64,000 bases of DNA from Paracoccaceae bacterium (GCA_020622085.1 JAHRYM010000002.1:687604-751603); one strand, 5' to 3'; shown: positions 22,289 to 32,529, counted from the first letter of the stretch. A program made the numbers and translations. Notes: generated by a model from the letters alone, not told the origin.

Positions 22289-22488
22289 TGGCAGAACCGC
22301 AGACCCTCTTACAACACATCTTACTGCAACAGTCCGGCATCGCCTGCAGATCGGGCCAACCACGGATCGACTGTCTCATGCTACTCCTGTGGGGGGCGCT
22401 TCAGTGCCGCCTGCCACAGCATCGACCCCAAGACAACCGGCGCGCAAACATTGCGGCAGCCCGCGTAAGTAACTGAAAGGACAGGGAA

Positions 22489-23586
22489 ATGAAAAAGCGC
22501 ACATCCGCACTTGAGGAAATACATCGGACGCTCGGGGCCGGGCTCGGCGAGTGGAACGACATGGACGTTCCCTGGAGCTATGCCTCCTCGGCCGACAAAG
22601 AGCTTGATTCCGTGCGCGAGGCCGCCGGGCTGTTTGACCTGACCGGGCTCAAGAAGATCTGGGTCAAGGGACCCGATGCCTCGGCGGTAATCGACAAGGT
22701 CTCGCCTCGTGACATGAGCAAGGTCGGCGCCGGCAAGGCGGCATATGTCCCGATCCTGACCGACGAAGGCACGATCTGCGACGACACGATCATCTACCGG
22801 ATCGAGGACGACAAATACCTGTTCGTCTATGGCACCGGCACCGGTCACGAACGCATCGCCACCGCGGCACAAGGCAAGAATGTCACGCTTGAAAAGGACG
22901 ACGAACTGCACAGCCTGTCGCTGCAGGGTCCGAAGGCCGTGAAGCTTCTCGATGCCAATAGCCCAGCGGATCTCGCCTCGCTGGATTTCTTCGGCCTGGT
23001 CCAGACCGAACTGTTCGGTCACAAGGCAATCGTGTCCCGCACGGGGTATTCGGGCGAACGCGGCTATGAAATCTTCATTGACCGGAAGGACGCCGTGCCC
23101 GTGTGGAACGGCATTCTCAAGGCGGGCGAAAAGGACGGCGTGCTGCCCTGTTCGTTCACCTGCCTGAACAAGGGTCGGATGGAAGCCGGACTTCTTTTCT
23201 ATCCCTTCGACATGAACGAAGCCACTACGCCCTGGGAAATGGGGCTTGGCTGGGCCGTGTCCAAGAAAAAGCCCGACTACCTCGGACGGGAGGCGGTGTT
23301 GAAAGGCGAGGGCAAGGAAAAGGTGCGGATTGCCGGAGTATCCTGCCCCTCGAGTGCGGGGGTTATCGCCGGCGGAACCGACCTTTATCTCAATGGCCAG
23401 AAGGTCGGCGTCGTCAGCAGTTCCGAATATTCTCACCGACTGGGCCGGTCTTTGGGGCTGGCGCATCTCCAGCCCGGCATCGCCGAAGGCGCAAAGCTGA
23501 AACTTGGCAATGATGCAGGCGCCCAGGAAGTTTCCGTCGAGGAACTGCCGTTCTACGACAAGGAAAAGAAGCGCATGCGCATGTGA
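22489..23586 (+). CDS. GcvT-like THF-dependent aminomethyltransferase-family protein 2
   Basis: 365 residues, the same length as and clearly paralogous to the protein at 7265-8362. It keeps the folate-site landmarks: DEGTICDDTII near residues 92-101, SRTGYSGERGYEIF and KGRMEAGLLFYPFD, then EATTPWEMGLGW. The ribosome site AAAGGACAGGGAA precedes the ATG. It is the partner of the DMADH gene in the right arm, as its paralogue is of TMADH in the left arm. Expected role: transfer of the second released one-carbon unit to THF. GcvT-like domains are fused to the dehydrogenase in dimethylglycine and sarcosine dehydrogenases; here they are separate. Confidence 0.85.
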   Translation: MKKRTSALEEIHRTLGAGLGEWNDMDVPWSYASSADKELDSVREAAGLFDLTGLKKIWVKGPDASAVIDKVSPRDMSKVGAGKAAYVPILTDEGTICDDTIIYRIEDDKYLFVYGTGTGHERIATAAQGKNVTLEKDDELHSLSLQGPKAVKLLDANSPADLASLDFFGLVQTELFGHKAIVSRTGYSGERGYEIFIDRKDAVPVWNGILKAGEKDGVLPCSFTCLNKGRMEAGLLFYPFDMNEATTPWEMGLGWAVSKKKPDYLGREAVLKGEGKEKVRIAGVSCPSSAGVIAGGTDLYLNGQKVGVVSSSEYSHRLGRSLGLAHLQPGIAEGAKLKLGNDAGAQEVSVEELPFYDKEKKRMRM

Positions 23587-23602
23587 GACTGAAAAAGTCT
23601 CA
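23584..23602. other. Small hairpin at the end of gcvT-like gene 2
   Basis: TGAGACT, loop GAAAA, AGTCTCA: perfect 7-bp stem that starts within the stop region. Confidence 0.45.
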
Positions 23603-23615
23603 CTACCGAAATGAA

Positions 23616-23643
23616 TGCCCGGAAGGTGAAACACTTCCGGGCA
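23616..23643. terminator. Hairpin between gcvT-like gene 2 and the APC permease
   Basis: TGCCCGGAAG, loop GTGAAACA, CTTCCGGGCA: perfect 10-bp stem without a T-tract. It may terminate or attenuate before the permease. A further perfect inverted repeat, TGCACA-TGCATC-TGTGCA (23670-23687), lies in the same 233-base gap. Confidence 0.45.
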
Positions 23644-23819
23644 ACATGCGAACTCTGGCCTGAGCGATCTGCACATGCATCTGTGCACCAAGCACTGATC
23701 CCGGCCCGTCGCTTCCAGCGGCGAAAGCCGGTGCATGTCGGATAGCTCATGCTGATCTGTCAAAAACCGTGGAGCCGGAGAGCTCCTGGATTTGGTAAAA
23801 TGATAACGGGGAGGGTCGG

Positions 23820-25529
23820 ATGACTCTTGAACGAACGGAGAATCCTGGAGCCAGGCATTCAGGAGAAATGATACGGGCACTCACATGGCGTGGTGCCTTC
23901 TGGGTTGCGGCAGGTGTGCCGCCATTGGTGCTGTTCTCTCTGGGTGGCATCTCCGGGGTCGCCGGGAAGATGGCGTTCGTGGTGTGGATGATCTCCATGG
24001 TGATGGGGTTCTCGCAGTCCTTCACTTATGCCGAGATGGCTGGGATGTTCGGCAACAAGTCCGGCGGAACTTCGGTCTATGGTGCGACGGCCTGGCTGCG
24101 CTATTCGAAACTGATCGCGCCGCTCTCGGTCTGGTGCAACTGGTTCGCCTGGTCGCCCGTCCTGTCTCTGGGCTGCGCAATCGCTGCGGGCTATATCCTG
24201 AACGCCCTATTCGCCGTTCCGGCGGCGGACAGTCAGGTAGTGCTGGACTGGATGGCGACACACGCCGGCGCCACAGCTGAAGACGCCGTCGCGGCACTCA
24301 CCCCCGCGGTGCGAACCTGGTCCGCGGCCGACTTCGCCATTCCGGGCCTCGGCACGCTGCACTTCAACGCCACTTTCGTGATCGGCACGGTCCTCATGCT
24401 GATCATCTTCGCGATCCAGCATCGCGGCATCTCCCAGACGGCCGCCGCGCAGAAATGGCTCGCCATCATCGTGCTGGTGCCGCTTTTCCTCGTCGGCCTG
24501 GTGCCGATCCTGAATGGCTCGATCGCCGAGGCCAATGTCACCAGCCTTCTGCCTCCGTCCGCAGCCTATTCCGGCGAGGACGGCGCCTGGGACGTTGGCG
24601 GCTGGACCCTGATCCTCGGCGCGCTTTATATCGCGGCCTGGTCCACCTACGGCTTCGAAACGGCCGTCTGCTACACCCGTGAGTTCAAGAACCCCGCACG
24701 CGACACCTTCCGTGCAATTTTCTTTTCGGGACTGCTCTGTATCGTGTTCTTCTTCCTGATCCCCTTCTCGTTTCAGGGGGTTTTCGGGCTCAAAGGCATG
24801 CTCGCGCCCGGAATTGTCGATGGCACCGGGATCGCCGAGGCACTTGGCAGCATGATCAGTGCCGGTCGGGTCGTTACCCAGATCTTCGTGATCCTGATGA
24901 TCCTGGCATTGTTCCTTTCCATCATGACGGCGATGGCGGGATCCTCGCGGACACTCTATCAGGGCTCCAAGGACGGTTGGTTGCCGCGCTACCTCAGCCA
25001 TGTGAACGAACACGGAGCGCCCACTCGCGCGATGTGGACGGACCTCGTCTTCAACCTTTTCCTGCTGGCGCTCGCATCTGACCCGGCTGGATACTTCTAC
25101 GTTCTTGCGATCTCGAACGTAGGCTACATCATGTTCAACTTCTTCAACCTGAATGCAGGGTGGATCCATAGAATCGACTCGCCGAACCTGCCGCGACCCT
25201 GGAAAGCACCCACCCTCCTGATCGGCTTCAACACGATGCTGGCGTTCGTGAACGCGCTCTTTCTTGGGGCGGGCGCCAAGGTCTGGGGCTATTCGGGTGC
25301 GCTGTGGTCGGGGCTGATCTTTGCTTCCTTCATCCTGCCGGTTTTCTGGTTCCGCCACTACTACCAGGACGGCGGTCGTTTCCCGGCCGAGGCCCTTCGT
25401 GATCTCGGTCTCCCGGAAGATGGCCATACGCTGGGGGAACGACGGGCCGGTATCCTGCCCTACCTCACCCTTGCCGCGGGTGCCTCAGTGGTGATCTGGG
25501 CAAACTGGTTCTTCCAACTGCCCGCATAA
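23820..25529 (+). CDS. APC-superfamily permease, candidate amine/amino-acid transporter
   Basis: A 569-residue inner-membrane carrier with 12-14 hydrophobic helices. The early APC signature is visible: GVPPLVLFSLGGISGVAGKM near residue 33 (unwound helix-1 glycines), and GASSRTLY-like SSRTLYQGSKDGWLPRYL near 375. A soluble-looking loop at about 140-180 separates helices 4 and 5. It is third in the plus-strand arm after DMADH and GcvT-like 2 and followed by a terminator, so it is probably co-regulated. Uptake of DMA, methylamine or an N-methyl amino acid such as N-methylglutamate is possible; the substrate cannot be read from sequence. Confidence 0.88.
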   Translation: MTLERTENPGARHSGEMIRALTWRGAFWVAAGVPPLVLFSLGGISGVAGKMAFVVWMISMVMGFSQSFTYAEMAGMFGNKSGGTSVYGATAWLRYSKLIAPLSVWCNWFAWSPVLSLGCAIAAGYILNALFAVPAADSQVVLDWMATHAGATAEDAVAALTPAVRTWSAADFAIPGLGTLHFNATFVIGTVLMLIIFAIQHRGISQTAAAQKWLAIIVLVPLFLVGLVPILNGSIAEANVTSLLPPSAAYSGEDGAWDVGGWTLILGALYIAAWSTYGFETAVCYTREFKNPARDTFRAIFFSGLLCIVFFFLIPFSFQGVFGLKGMLAPGIVDGTGIAEALGSMISAGRVVTQIFVILMILALFLSIMTAMAGSSRTLYQGSKDGWLPRYLSHVNEHGAPTRAMWTDLVFNLFLLALASDPAGYFYVLAISNVGYIMFNFFNLNAGWIHRIDSPNLPRPWKAPTLLIGFNTMLAFVNALFLGAGAKVWGYSGALWSGLIFASFILPVFWFRHYYQDGGRFPAEALRDLGLPEDGHTLGERRAGILPYLTLAAGASVVIWANWFFQLPA

Positions 25530-25548
25530 GCTAGTTTCGATTAATTAA

Positions 25549-25575
25549 AAGGGGCGGTCATTATGACCGCCCCTT
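25549..25575. terminator. Terminator of the DMADH arm
   Basis: AAGGGGCGGTCAT and ATGACCGCCCCTT, perfect 13-bp arms around one T, 19 bases after the permease stop and preceded by AATTAAAA. There is no U-tract on the plus strand. Confidence 0.7.
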
Positions 25576-25764
25576 CATGCCGTCGGAGGCCCCGCATCCG
25601 ATCGACGCCAGACGTCGACAGCATCCGACACGCGACCCGCTCCGTCCCCCGTTCAGAAAATCAGATCTTCAGCTCCTGTGGTCCGCCCCCCCGGGGGGGG
25701 TCACTCCATACCCGGCTCGGTTCTGGGTGGAGACCAGCTGTCCACCTCCAACGCAAAATGTCTT

Positions 25765-25788
25765 TACATACATACCTGAATGTATATA
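25765..25788. promoter_or_regulatory. AcrR-type operator
   Basis: TACATACAT-ACCTGA-ATGTATATA, 9-bp arms with one mismatch, 22 bases before the tetR start. It closely resembles the E. coli AcrR site (TACATACAT...ATGTATGTA), as expected for the repressor that follows. Confidence 0.7.
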
Positions 25789-25810
25789 AACGCCAGGCAG
25801 GAGTGATCGG

Positions 25811-26425
25811 ATGCGCAGAGGCAAGGAAGATTCGGAACAGACGCGCGCGGCCATAATGGACGCGGCAGAGCTTGCGTTCTTTGCGCAAGGCTTTCCCGCG
25901 ACCTCGCTGGAACAGATTTCACGCGCCGCAGGCGTGACGCGAGGTGCCTTTTACTGGCACTTCAAGGACAAGACCGATCTGCTGGCGGCGCTTCACGAGC
26001 GATCCTTCGTTCCCCAGGAACAGATCATCAAGTTCATCACCGAAGCGACCGACGACGATCCCCTGGCCGGGCTGGAGGCCGCCGTTCCCTGCATCCTGCG
26101 CTCTTTCGAGGAGGACGAGCGGCAGCACCACATGTTCCGCATCATGTCCGACCTCTCCATCGGCAAGGACGGCGCCGAATGGATGGCAAAGATTCACGCG
26201 GACATGCGGGCTACATTTTGCACCATCACCACCAAGGCCCGCGACAACGGCATCTTGCAGGCAGAATTGACACCCGAAGAAGCGGCCATCACGCTCATGG
26301 TGTCGTTCAACGGTGTGATCAGCGAATGGATGCGTTCGGGACAAGCCTTCCGATTGTGCCACTTCGGCACCAGTTTCCTGTCCCGCCAGATCGCCTGGCT
26401 CCGGCTTCGGGATCCGGGCGCGTGA
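25811..26425 (+). CDS. TetR-family repressor of AcrR/TtgR type
   Basis: A 204-residue efflux-pump repressor. The N-terminal HTH (RAAIMDAAELAFFAQGFPAT, ISRAAGVTRGAFYWHFKDKTDLL) is typical of the AcrR/TtgR/MtrR group, followed by a helical drug-binding domain with the conserved GLEAAVP...LRSFEEDERQHHMFRIM stretch. The frame is intact, unlike the two pump genes downstream, and an AcrR-like operator precedes it. It should repress itself and the adjacent pump operon; with the pump broken it may now act elsewhere or be a relic. Confidence 0.92.
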   Translation: MRRGKEDSEQTRAAIMDAAELAFFAQGFPATSLEQISRAAGVTRGAFYWHFKDKTDLLAALHERSFVPQEQIIKFITEATDDDPLAGLEAAVPCILRSFEEDERQHHMFRIMSDLSIGKDGAEWMAKIHADMRATFCTITTKARDNGILQAELTPEEAAITLMVSFNGVISEWMRSGQAFRLCHFGTSFLSRQIAWLRLRDPGA

Positions 26426-26562
26426 TCTGCCCTGCCCCATCCACCCACTGACCAACGAAAACCGGGCCCTTGTGGCACGCGACATCCCGAACTCAGTTCC
26501 CGGCGCAGCCTCAGTCTGCGCCTTTCGCGGCTTATCCCTTCGCCAACCCGGAGAGCTTTCTC

Positions 26563-27733
26563 ATGCCCCGGCACTTCAGCTTCGAACGGCAATCTTTTCC
26601 TTGTCTGCGCCCTGGGGGCCGGACTTACGCCGGGTGTTTCCAGCGCTCAGGCGCCCCAGGGGCAGCCAACCCCGCAGGTGACCGTCCTCGTGGCGGAATC
26701 CACCGATTACATCAGCACTGCCCGCCTGCCGGGGCGGATCAAGGCCTCGACCATCTCGGAGGTCCGGCCACAGGCGTCGGGCATCATCCGCGCGCGCCTG
26801 TTCGAGGAAGGCAGCCGCGTCGAGTCTGGCCAGCCGCTTTATAAGATTGAAGACGAAACCTATGCCGCGCAGGTAAGCGCAGCCCGCGCCGGCGTTGCGC
26901 AGGCAAAGGCGAACTTCGATCTGGCAGTGCGCGAAGCGGCCCGGGCCGAGGATCTGTTTTCCACCAACACCGGCTCGGGACAGCGGCGTGACAGCGCCAT
27001 CGCGGCGCGGGATGCGGCGCTGCAACTGGCACAGGCGCAACTCCAGACTGCCGAGATCGATCTGGAACGCACCACGATCCGTGCGCCGATTTCGGGTGTC
27101 ATCGGGTTGTCGCAGGCAACACCGGGGTCGCTGGTCGCGGCCCAGCAGCCTTCGGCCCTGACAACGATCCGCACGCTGGATCCTGTCTATGTCGACGTGA
27201 CGCAATCGGCCAATGACCTTCTGAACTGGCAAAGCGCGGGTGGCGGACAAGCGTCCCTTCCAGCCGCGCAAGCCACGATGATCTTGCCCAACAACACGAT
27301 CTATCCGACCAAGGGCGAATTGCGCGCCGCCGAGCCCATGGTCGAGCCGACCACTGGCATGGTCACCCTTCGGATCGGCTTCCCCAACCCCGATCATCTG
27401 CTGCTTCCGGGCCTTTACGTCGAAGTCGAACTACCGCAGGCCGAGGAAAAAGGCGTGTTCATGGTGCCGCAATCGGCCGTCATGCGGCATGGACGGCACG
27501 CCGCAGGTCTGGGTCGTGGAAAACGGCAAGGTCGCAGTGCGCGACCTGAAGGTCCAGACCTCGTCGGGGAACAACTGGGTCGTCTCGCAGGGGCTTTCCG
27601 CGGGCGACCAGATCATCACGACCGGCTTCCAGAAGGCCGGACCCGGCCCCCGGTCGAAATCGTGCCCAGCAAACCAGCCCCTCAAGCCGACGCGCCGGCC
27701 GCCGCGCCGGCCGCCGCAGTCAAGGGGAACTGA
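26563..27733 (+). pseudogene. RND efflux membrane-fusion protein (AcrA-like) with three frameshifts
   Basis: The periplasmic adaptor of an RND pump. From the ATG at 26563 (after GGAGAGC) the frame gives MPRHFSFERQSF and is then shifted; the +1 frame continues FLVCALGAGLTPGVSSA, a signal sequence, into QVTVLVAESTDYISTA. A long correct stretch follows with the lipoyl/hairpin (RPQASGIIRARLFEEGSRV, TTIRAPISGVIG). A second shift lies near 27485 (after SAVMR; MDGTPQVWVVENGKVAV is in another frame). A third near 27650 returns to VEIVPSKPAPQ. Each needs a single-base indel. The protein cannot be made whole. Confidence 0.85.
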
Positions 27734-27736
27734 TCC

Positions 27737-30700
27737 ATGGCAAGGTTCTTCATTGACAGGCCCATCTTCGCCTGGGTCATCGCGATCGTCATCATGGGCC
27801 TCGGGGCGCTGTCGATCCTCCGGCTGCCCATTTCGCAATACCCGACCATTGCCGGGCCCTCCGTCGTCATTTGCACCGCCTACCCCGGTGCCTCGGCGGA
27901 ACTCGTCGCCGATACCGTCGTCCGGATCATCGAACGCGAGATGACGGGCCTCGACGGGCTGCGATACATCACCTCCTCCACCACCTCGACGGGTGGTGCC
28001 TCGATCACACTGACCTTCGATCTGGGCACCGACGCCGACATCGCGCAGGTGCAGGTCCAGAACAAGCTTGCCCAGGCCGAGGCAAGCCTGCCGTAAGCCG
28101 TCACCCGTCAGGGCGTGACGGTCGAAAAATCCGCAACCGGCTTTCTGATGGTGGGTCTTGTCTCGGACGATGGCTCCCGCTCGGCCATCGACCTGGCGGA
28201 CCACCTCAACTCCTACATGGTCGAGCCGATCTCGCGTCTTGAAGGCGTGGGCAAGGTCCAGGTCTTCGGATCGGAATACGCCATGCGGATCTGGCTCGAC
28301 CCGACGAAACTCAAATATTACGACCTGTCGCCCAATCAGGTCGTCGCCGCAATCCGGGCGCAGAACGCCCAGATTTCCGCCGGCAGCTTCGGCGCGATGC
28401 CCGCCCCCGCGGGCCAGCAGCTTAACGCGACGATCACGGCGCAGTCGCTTTTGAAAACCCCCGAGGATTTCGAACGGATCGTGCTGCGCGCCGATACCGA
28501 TGGCGGCCTTGTCCTCCTGCGCGATGTCGCGCGGGCCGAACTGGGCACCGAAAACTACGAAATCACCGGCTACTTCAACGGCAAGCCTTCATCCGGCATT
28601 GCCATCCAGCTGGCCTCGGGCGCGAACGCCCTGCAAACGGCAGAACTGGTGAAGGCCAAGGTGGCCGAACTGGCCGAGTTCCTGCCGAACGGTGTCAGCT
28701 ACATCATTCCTTACGACACCACGCCCTTCGTCCTGATCTCGATCGAAGCCGTGGTCAGCACGCTGGTGGAAGCCATCGGTCTGGCCTTCCTGGTGATGCT
28801 GCTGTTCCCGCACAACTTCCGCGCCACCCTGATCCCGACACTGGCGGTACCGGTCGTGCTGCTGGGCACCTTCGGCATCATTGCGGCGCTTGGGTTCAGC
28901 ATCAACACGCTGACCATGCTCGCCATGGTGCTGGCGATCGGGCTTCTGGTCGATGACGCCATCGTCGTGGTCGAGAACGTCGAACGCATCATGCATGATG
29001 AACATATCGGCCCGCTGGAGGCGACGCGGAAGTCGATGGACGAGATTTCCGGCGCGCTGGTCGGCATCGCGCTGGTGGTATCGGCGGTCTTCGTGCCGAT
29101 GGCCTTCTTCGGCGGCTCGACCGGCGAGAGGTACAAGCAGTTCGCCGTCACCATTGTCTCGGCGATGATGCTGTCGGTGCTGGTCGCGCTGATCTTCACC
29201 CCCGCCCTTTGCGCCACGTTCCTGAAAGCGCGGTCTCACAACCGCAGGCAGGGCATCCTTGGCCGCATCGGCACCGCCTTCGGCGACTGGTTCGAAAGGA
29301 ACTTCGACCGGGTGACGGGCGGTTATGCCGCCGCCGTCCGAACGGCCGTCCGGCGCCCCTGCAGATGATGGCGGTCTACGGATTGCTCGTCGGGGGCATG
29401 GTGGTGATGTATCAGAACCTGCCGACCTCGTTCCTGCCGGACGAGGATCAGGGCTCGCTTCTGACCATCGTCCAGGATCCTCCGGGCCCTACCGCCGAAG
29501 CGACCGAAGCGGTCATGCAGAAGGTCGCGGGCTACTTCACCACCGCCGAAGCCGCGAATGTCGAATCCGTCTTTGCAGTGCGTGGCTTCTCGTTTGCGGG
29601 TCAGGGTCAGAACATGGGCATGATGTTCGTCAAGCTGAAGGACTGGTCCGAACGGAAAGACCTGCTGGCTTCTGCGGCGGCCATTGCGGGCCGGGCCTTC
29701 GGTCCCTTGATGGGCGGCATCCGCGAGGCGATGGTGATCCCCATCGTCCCGCCCGCTGTCATGGAGCTTGGCAACTCGAACGGCTTCTCGGCCCAGCTGA
29801 CCGCTGCTGCGGGCCAGAGCCACGAAGAACTGGTCCAGGCGCGGAACATGCTGCTGGGGCAGGCGTCGCAAAGCGAAAAGCTGACGGCGGTGCGTCCCAA
29901 TGGCGTCGGCGATTCCTCGCAGTTCCAGCTGAATATCGACTGGGCAAAGGCCGGTGCGGTCGGGGTCACCGCCGCCGATGTCGGATCCTTCCTCGCCACC
30001 GCCTGGTCCAGCGCCTATGTCAACGACTTCCTCTACGAAGGCCGCGTGAAGCGCGTCTATGTGCAGGGCTAGCCCTGGGCGCGGACCGCGCCGAAGGATC
30101 TGGCCCTGTGGCGGGTGCCGAACGCGCAAGGGCAGTTCGTCGACTTCTCGACCTTCGCCACCCAAGCCCGGGTCTTCGGCGCCAAGCAGGTCAACCGCTA
30201 TAACGCCCTGCCGGCCATGTCGATCGAAGGCTCCCCTGCCCCCGGCCTTTCATCGGGCGACGCCCTGGCCGAAATGGAGGCGCTGGCGGGGCAGTTGCCG
30301 CCGGGGTTCAACCTGCAATGGACCGGCATGTCGCTTGAGGAAAAGGAGGCAGGCGCAGGCGCCATCGCCCTTTACGCGCTGGCTTTGGCCACCGTGTTCC
30401 TCTGCCTTGCCGCGCTTTACGAAAGCTGGACGATCCCGGTCGCCGTGCTGCTCGCCATGCCGGTCGGCGTGCTGGGCGCATTGCTCGGCGCCTGGATCGG
30501 TGGACAGTCGAATGGCGTCTACTTCCAGGTGGGCCTGCTGACGGTCGTGGGCCTGACGGGCAAGAACGGCATCATGATCGTCGAATTCGCGCGCGAGCGG
30601 ATGACCACCTTGGGAGAAACCGCGACCCAGGCGGTGTCCGAGGCCGCGCGGATGCGGTTCCGGCCGATCCTGATGACCTCGCTGGCTTTCGGCCTTGGCG

Positions 30701-30882
30701 TGTTGCCGCTGGTGATCTCCTCCGGCGCCGGTGCGGGCGCGCGGCAAGCCATCGGCTTTGCCACGTTCTTCGGCACCTTCACCGGAACCGCGCTCGCGCT
30801 GATCTTCGTGCCGGTGTTCTTCGTGCTGATCTGGCGGTTGTTTTCCTCAAGGCGGAAACGGGAAGAAATGCCTGCCACCTGA
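27737..30882 (+). pseudogene. RND efflux transporter (AcrB-like) with two nonsense codons and a frameshift
   Basis: A full-length AcrB-type inner-membrane pump in pieces: [20 protein letters not shown] at the start, the helix-4 proton-relay segment [20 protein letters not shown], and VGLTGKNGIMIVEFARE near the end. Lesions: TAA at 28094-28096 in LP-stop-AVTRQGV, where homologues have Gln (CAA to TAA); loss of a C in CGGCGCCCCTGCAG near 29358; TAG at 30070-30072 in YVQG-stop-PWARTAP. The remaining coding sequence is well preserved, so inactivation looks recent. It lies 3 bases after the adaptor gene; no TolC-type gene is present. Confidence 0.88.
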
Positions 30883-30887
30883 CCCAA

Positions 30888-30917
30888 ACAAAGGCCGCCG
30901 GTTCCGGCGGCCTTTGT
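30888..30917. terminator. Terminator after the RND operon
   Basis: ACAAAGGCCGCCGG-TT-CCGGCGGCCTTTGT: perfect 14-bp arms, five bases after the last codon, followed by CTT. Confidence 0.8.
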
Positions 30918-30994
30918 CTTCATGAGCGTGCCGCAATGCGCTTCTTGTGTTTCGGTGAACAATCTTGAGGGGGTGGACGGCCCCTCTCACAGCC

Positions 30995-31108
30995 GCAGCC
31001 GACTTGAACATCCATGCCCGGCCCGACTATTACTTCCAATACGTCAACGCCTACCTCTTCCAGCCTGGCAAGGCGCTCATTGCCGTTGCGCGGATCGAGG
31101 GGCTTTGA
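30995..31108 (+). pseudogene. Possible 3' fragment of an unrecognised gene
   Basis: An open stretch ending at TGA (31106-31108) encodes AADLNIHARPDYYFQYVNAY and then LFQPGKALIAVARIEGL. It looks protein-like but has no start or ribosome site: the frame is open only from about 30959. It may be the tail of a gene truncated when the region to the left was acquired. No family recognised; could be chance. Confidence 0.3.
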
Positions 31109-31171
31109 GAAAACGAACCGACCCAGGCCGATGACCTGACCAAAGTCAGATGGACCGACTGAAGGGATCCC

Positions 31172-31513
31172 ATGTCGAATTTCGTCTTCCTCACCCCCGA
31201 TGCCGCCCCCGCCGAAGTGGACCGCCCTGCGGCCGAAAAGGTGATCTGGGGCGATCCGCGCTTCACTACCTGGAATGTCGAAGACCGCGACGGGCTTTAC
31301 TGCGGTATATGGGAGGCGACGCAGGGGAAATGGCGGGTGTCGTATGATGAATGGGAATACTGTCGCATCCTTGAAGGCCATTCGATCATCACCGCCGAGG
31401 ACGGCACGGAATATCCGCTGAAGGCTGGCGACAGTTTCATCCTGCGTCCCGGCTTCAAGGGGACGTGGGAGGTGATCGAGACCACCCGTAAGGACTACGT
31501 CATCCGGCTGTAA
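31172..31513 (+). CDS. Small cupin-domain protein
   Basis: A 113-residue single cupin of the type found in ureidoglycine-aminohydrolase/EutQ-like proteins: GIWEATQGKWRVSYDEWEYC (first cupin motif), ILEGHSIITAEDGTEYPLKAGDSFILRPGFKGTWEV (barrel and second motif). The first motif has Glu/Tyr where classical metal cupins have HxH, so metal binding is uncertain. It stands alone between the decayed RND operon and the L,D-transpeptidase. Confidence 0.85.
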   Translation: MSNFVFLTPDAAPAEVDRPAAEKVIWGDPRFTTWNVEDRDGLYCGIWEATQGKWRVSYDEWEYCRILEGHSIITAEDGTEYPLKAGDSFILRPGFKGTWEVIETTRKDYVIRL

Positions 31514-31714
31514 CCCCGACTTTCGGCCAATTGCCGCCGATAGCCGACGCGCACCTGTGACCCACCGGACCCGCCGGGCCAATTTGTTGTTTGGCAAGGG
31601 GGGACAGGTCTTGACCCTGCCCATCGCAGGCGATGCAGATAGGAGCCGATTCCCCTCCTGCGGCGAACTGCCCCAGTCCCGGAACCCACAGTCACCAGAA
31701 CGGATTCCAGTTAC

Positions 31715-32512
31715 ATGAAAGCTCTGATGTCGCCCCTGTTGCCGCTGGTCGCCGCGCTGGCCCTGACGGCTTGCGGGCCCAAACCCGCAAAGACGGTCTC
31801 GGACGCGCCGGATGCGGCCACCGTGGCACGATATGCCGCTGTGGACGACAACGGCACCATCATCCCCGAGGTGAACGCCGGCTACCTGAACGAACACAAC
31901 CGCCGGACCGAGGTCTCTTACAACGGCCCCGAGGCGCCGGGCACGATCATCGTCGACCCCTATGCGCGGTTCCTTTACTACACGCTGCCCGATGGCCAGG
32001 CACTGCGCTACGGCATCGCGGTGGGCCGCGAGGGCCGGGGTTTCAGCGGCAGCGCCACCATCAACCGCAAGGCCGAATGGCCATCCTGGCGGCCGACCGC
32101 GAACATGGTCCGCTCCGAACCCGATGTCTACGGCCCCGTCGCCGGCGGCTTGCCCGGAGGCCTGGAAAACCCGCTGGGTGCGCGGGCGCTTTATCTTTAC
32201 CGCGGCGGGCGCGACACGATGTATCGCATACACGGCACCAACAACTCCTCGACCATCGGGCGCGCCACCTCGGCGGGTTGCATACGGCTGTTCAATCAGG
32301 ATGCGCTGGACCTGTTCGAGCGCGCGCCGCAGGGCACGCCGGTCAAGGTGCGCACCACCGATGAATCACTTGCCATCGAGGGACAGATGCTGGAGCTGGA
32401 AAACGGCTACCTTGTCCCGGCTGTCTCGACCGAGGCCCAGGCCTTCCACGAACGCCAGCAAAGGGCCGCCGAGGCCGCTGCAAAGGTGGCGCGGGTGGCT
32501 CCGGCCAACTGA
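31715..32512 (+). CDS. L,D-transpeptidase (YkuD) lipoprotein
   Basis: A 265-residue envelope enzyme forming or editing 3-3 peptidoglycan cross-links or lipoprotein links. The N-terminal signal MKALMSPLLPLVAALALTAC ends in a lipobox, so it is anchored as a lipoprotein. The YkuD domain spans about 70-205 with the catalytic motif HGTNNSSTIGRATSAGCIRL (His, Ser-x-Gly-Cys). The C-terminal 40 residues are a charged helical tail (HERQQRAAEAAAKVARV). It is a single gene ended by its own terminator. Confidence 0.92.
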   Translation: MKALMSPLLPLVAALALTACGPKPAKTVSDAPDAATVARYAAVDDNGTIIPEVNAGYLNEHNRRTEVSYNGPEAPGTIIVDPYARFLYYTLPDGQALRYGIAVGREGRGFSGSATINRKAEWPSWRPTANMVRSEPDVYGPVAGGLPGGLENPLGARALYLYRGGRDTMYRIHGTNNSSTIGRATSAGCIRLFNQDALDLFERAPQGTPVKVRTTDESLAIEGQMLELENGYLVPAVSTEAQAFHERQQRAAEAAAKVARVAPAN

Positions 32513-32529
32513 GACGGCACAAACCGAAA

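Noticed and set aside
25811-30882. Treating the RND operon lesions as sequencing error
   Set aside because: Six lesions are confined to two adjacent genes while long housekeeping genes elsewhere are clean; decay is more likely, though only resequencing can prove it.
31590-31625. GGGGACAGGTCTTGACCCTG, resembling strings seen in repetitive extragenic elements
   Set aside because: Only one copy in the window and no clear stem-loop pair; not enough to call a repeat.
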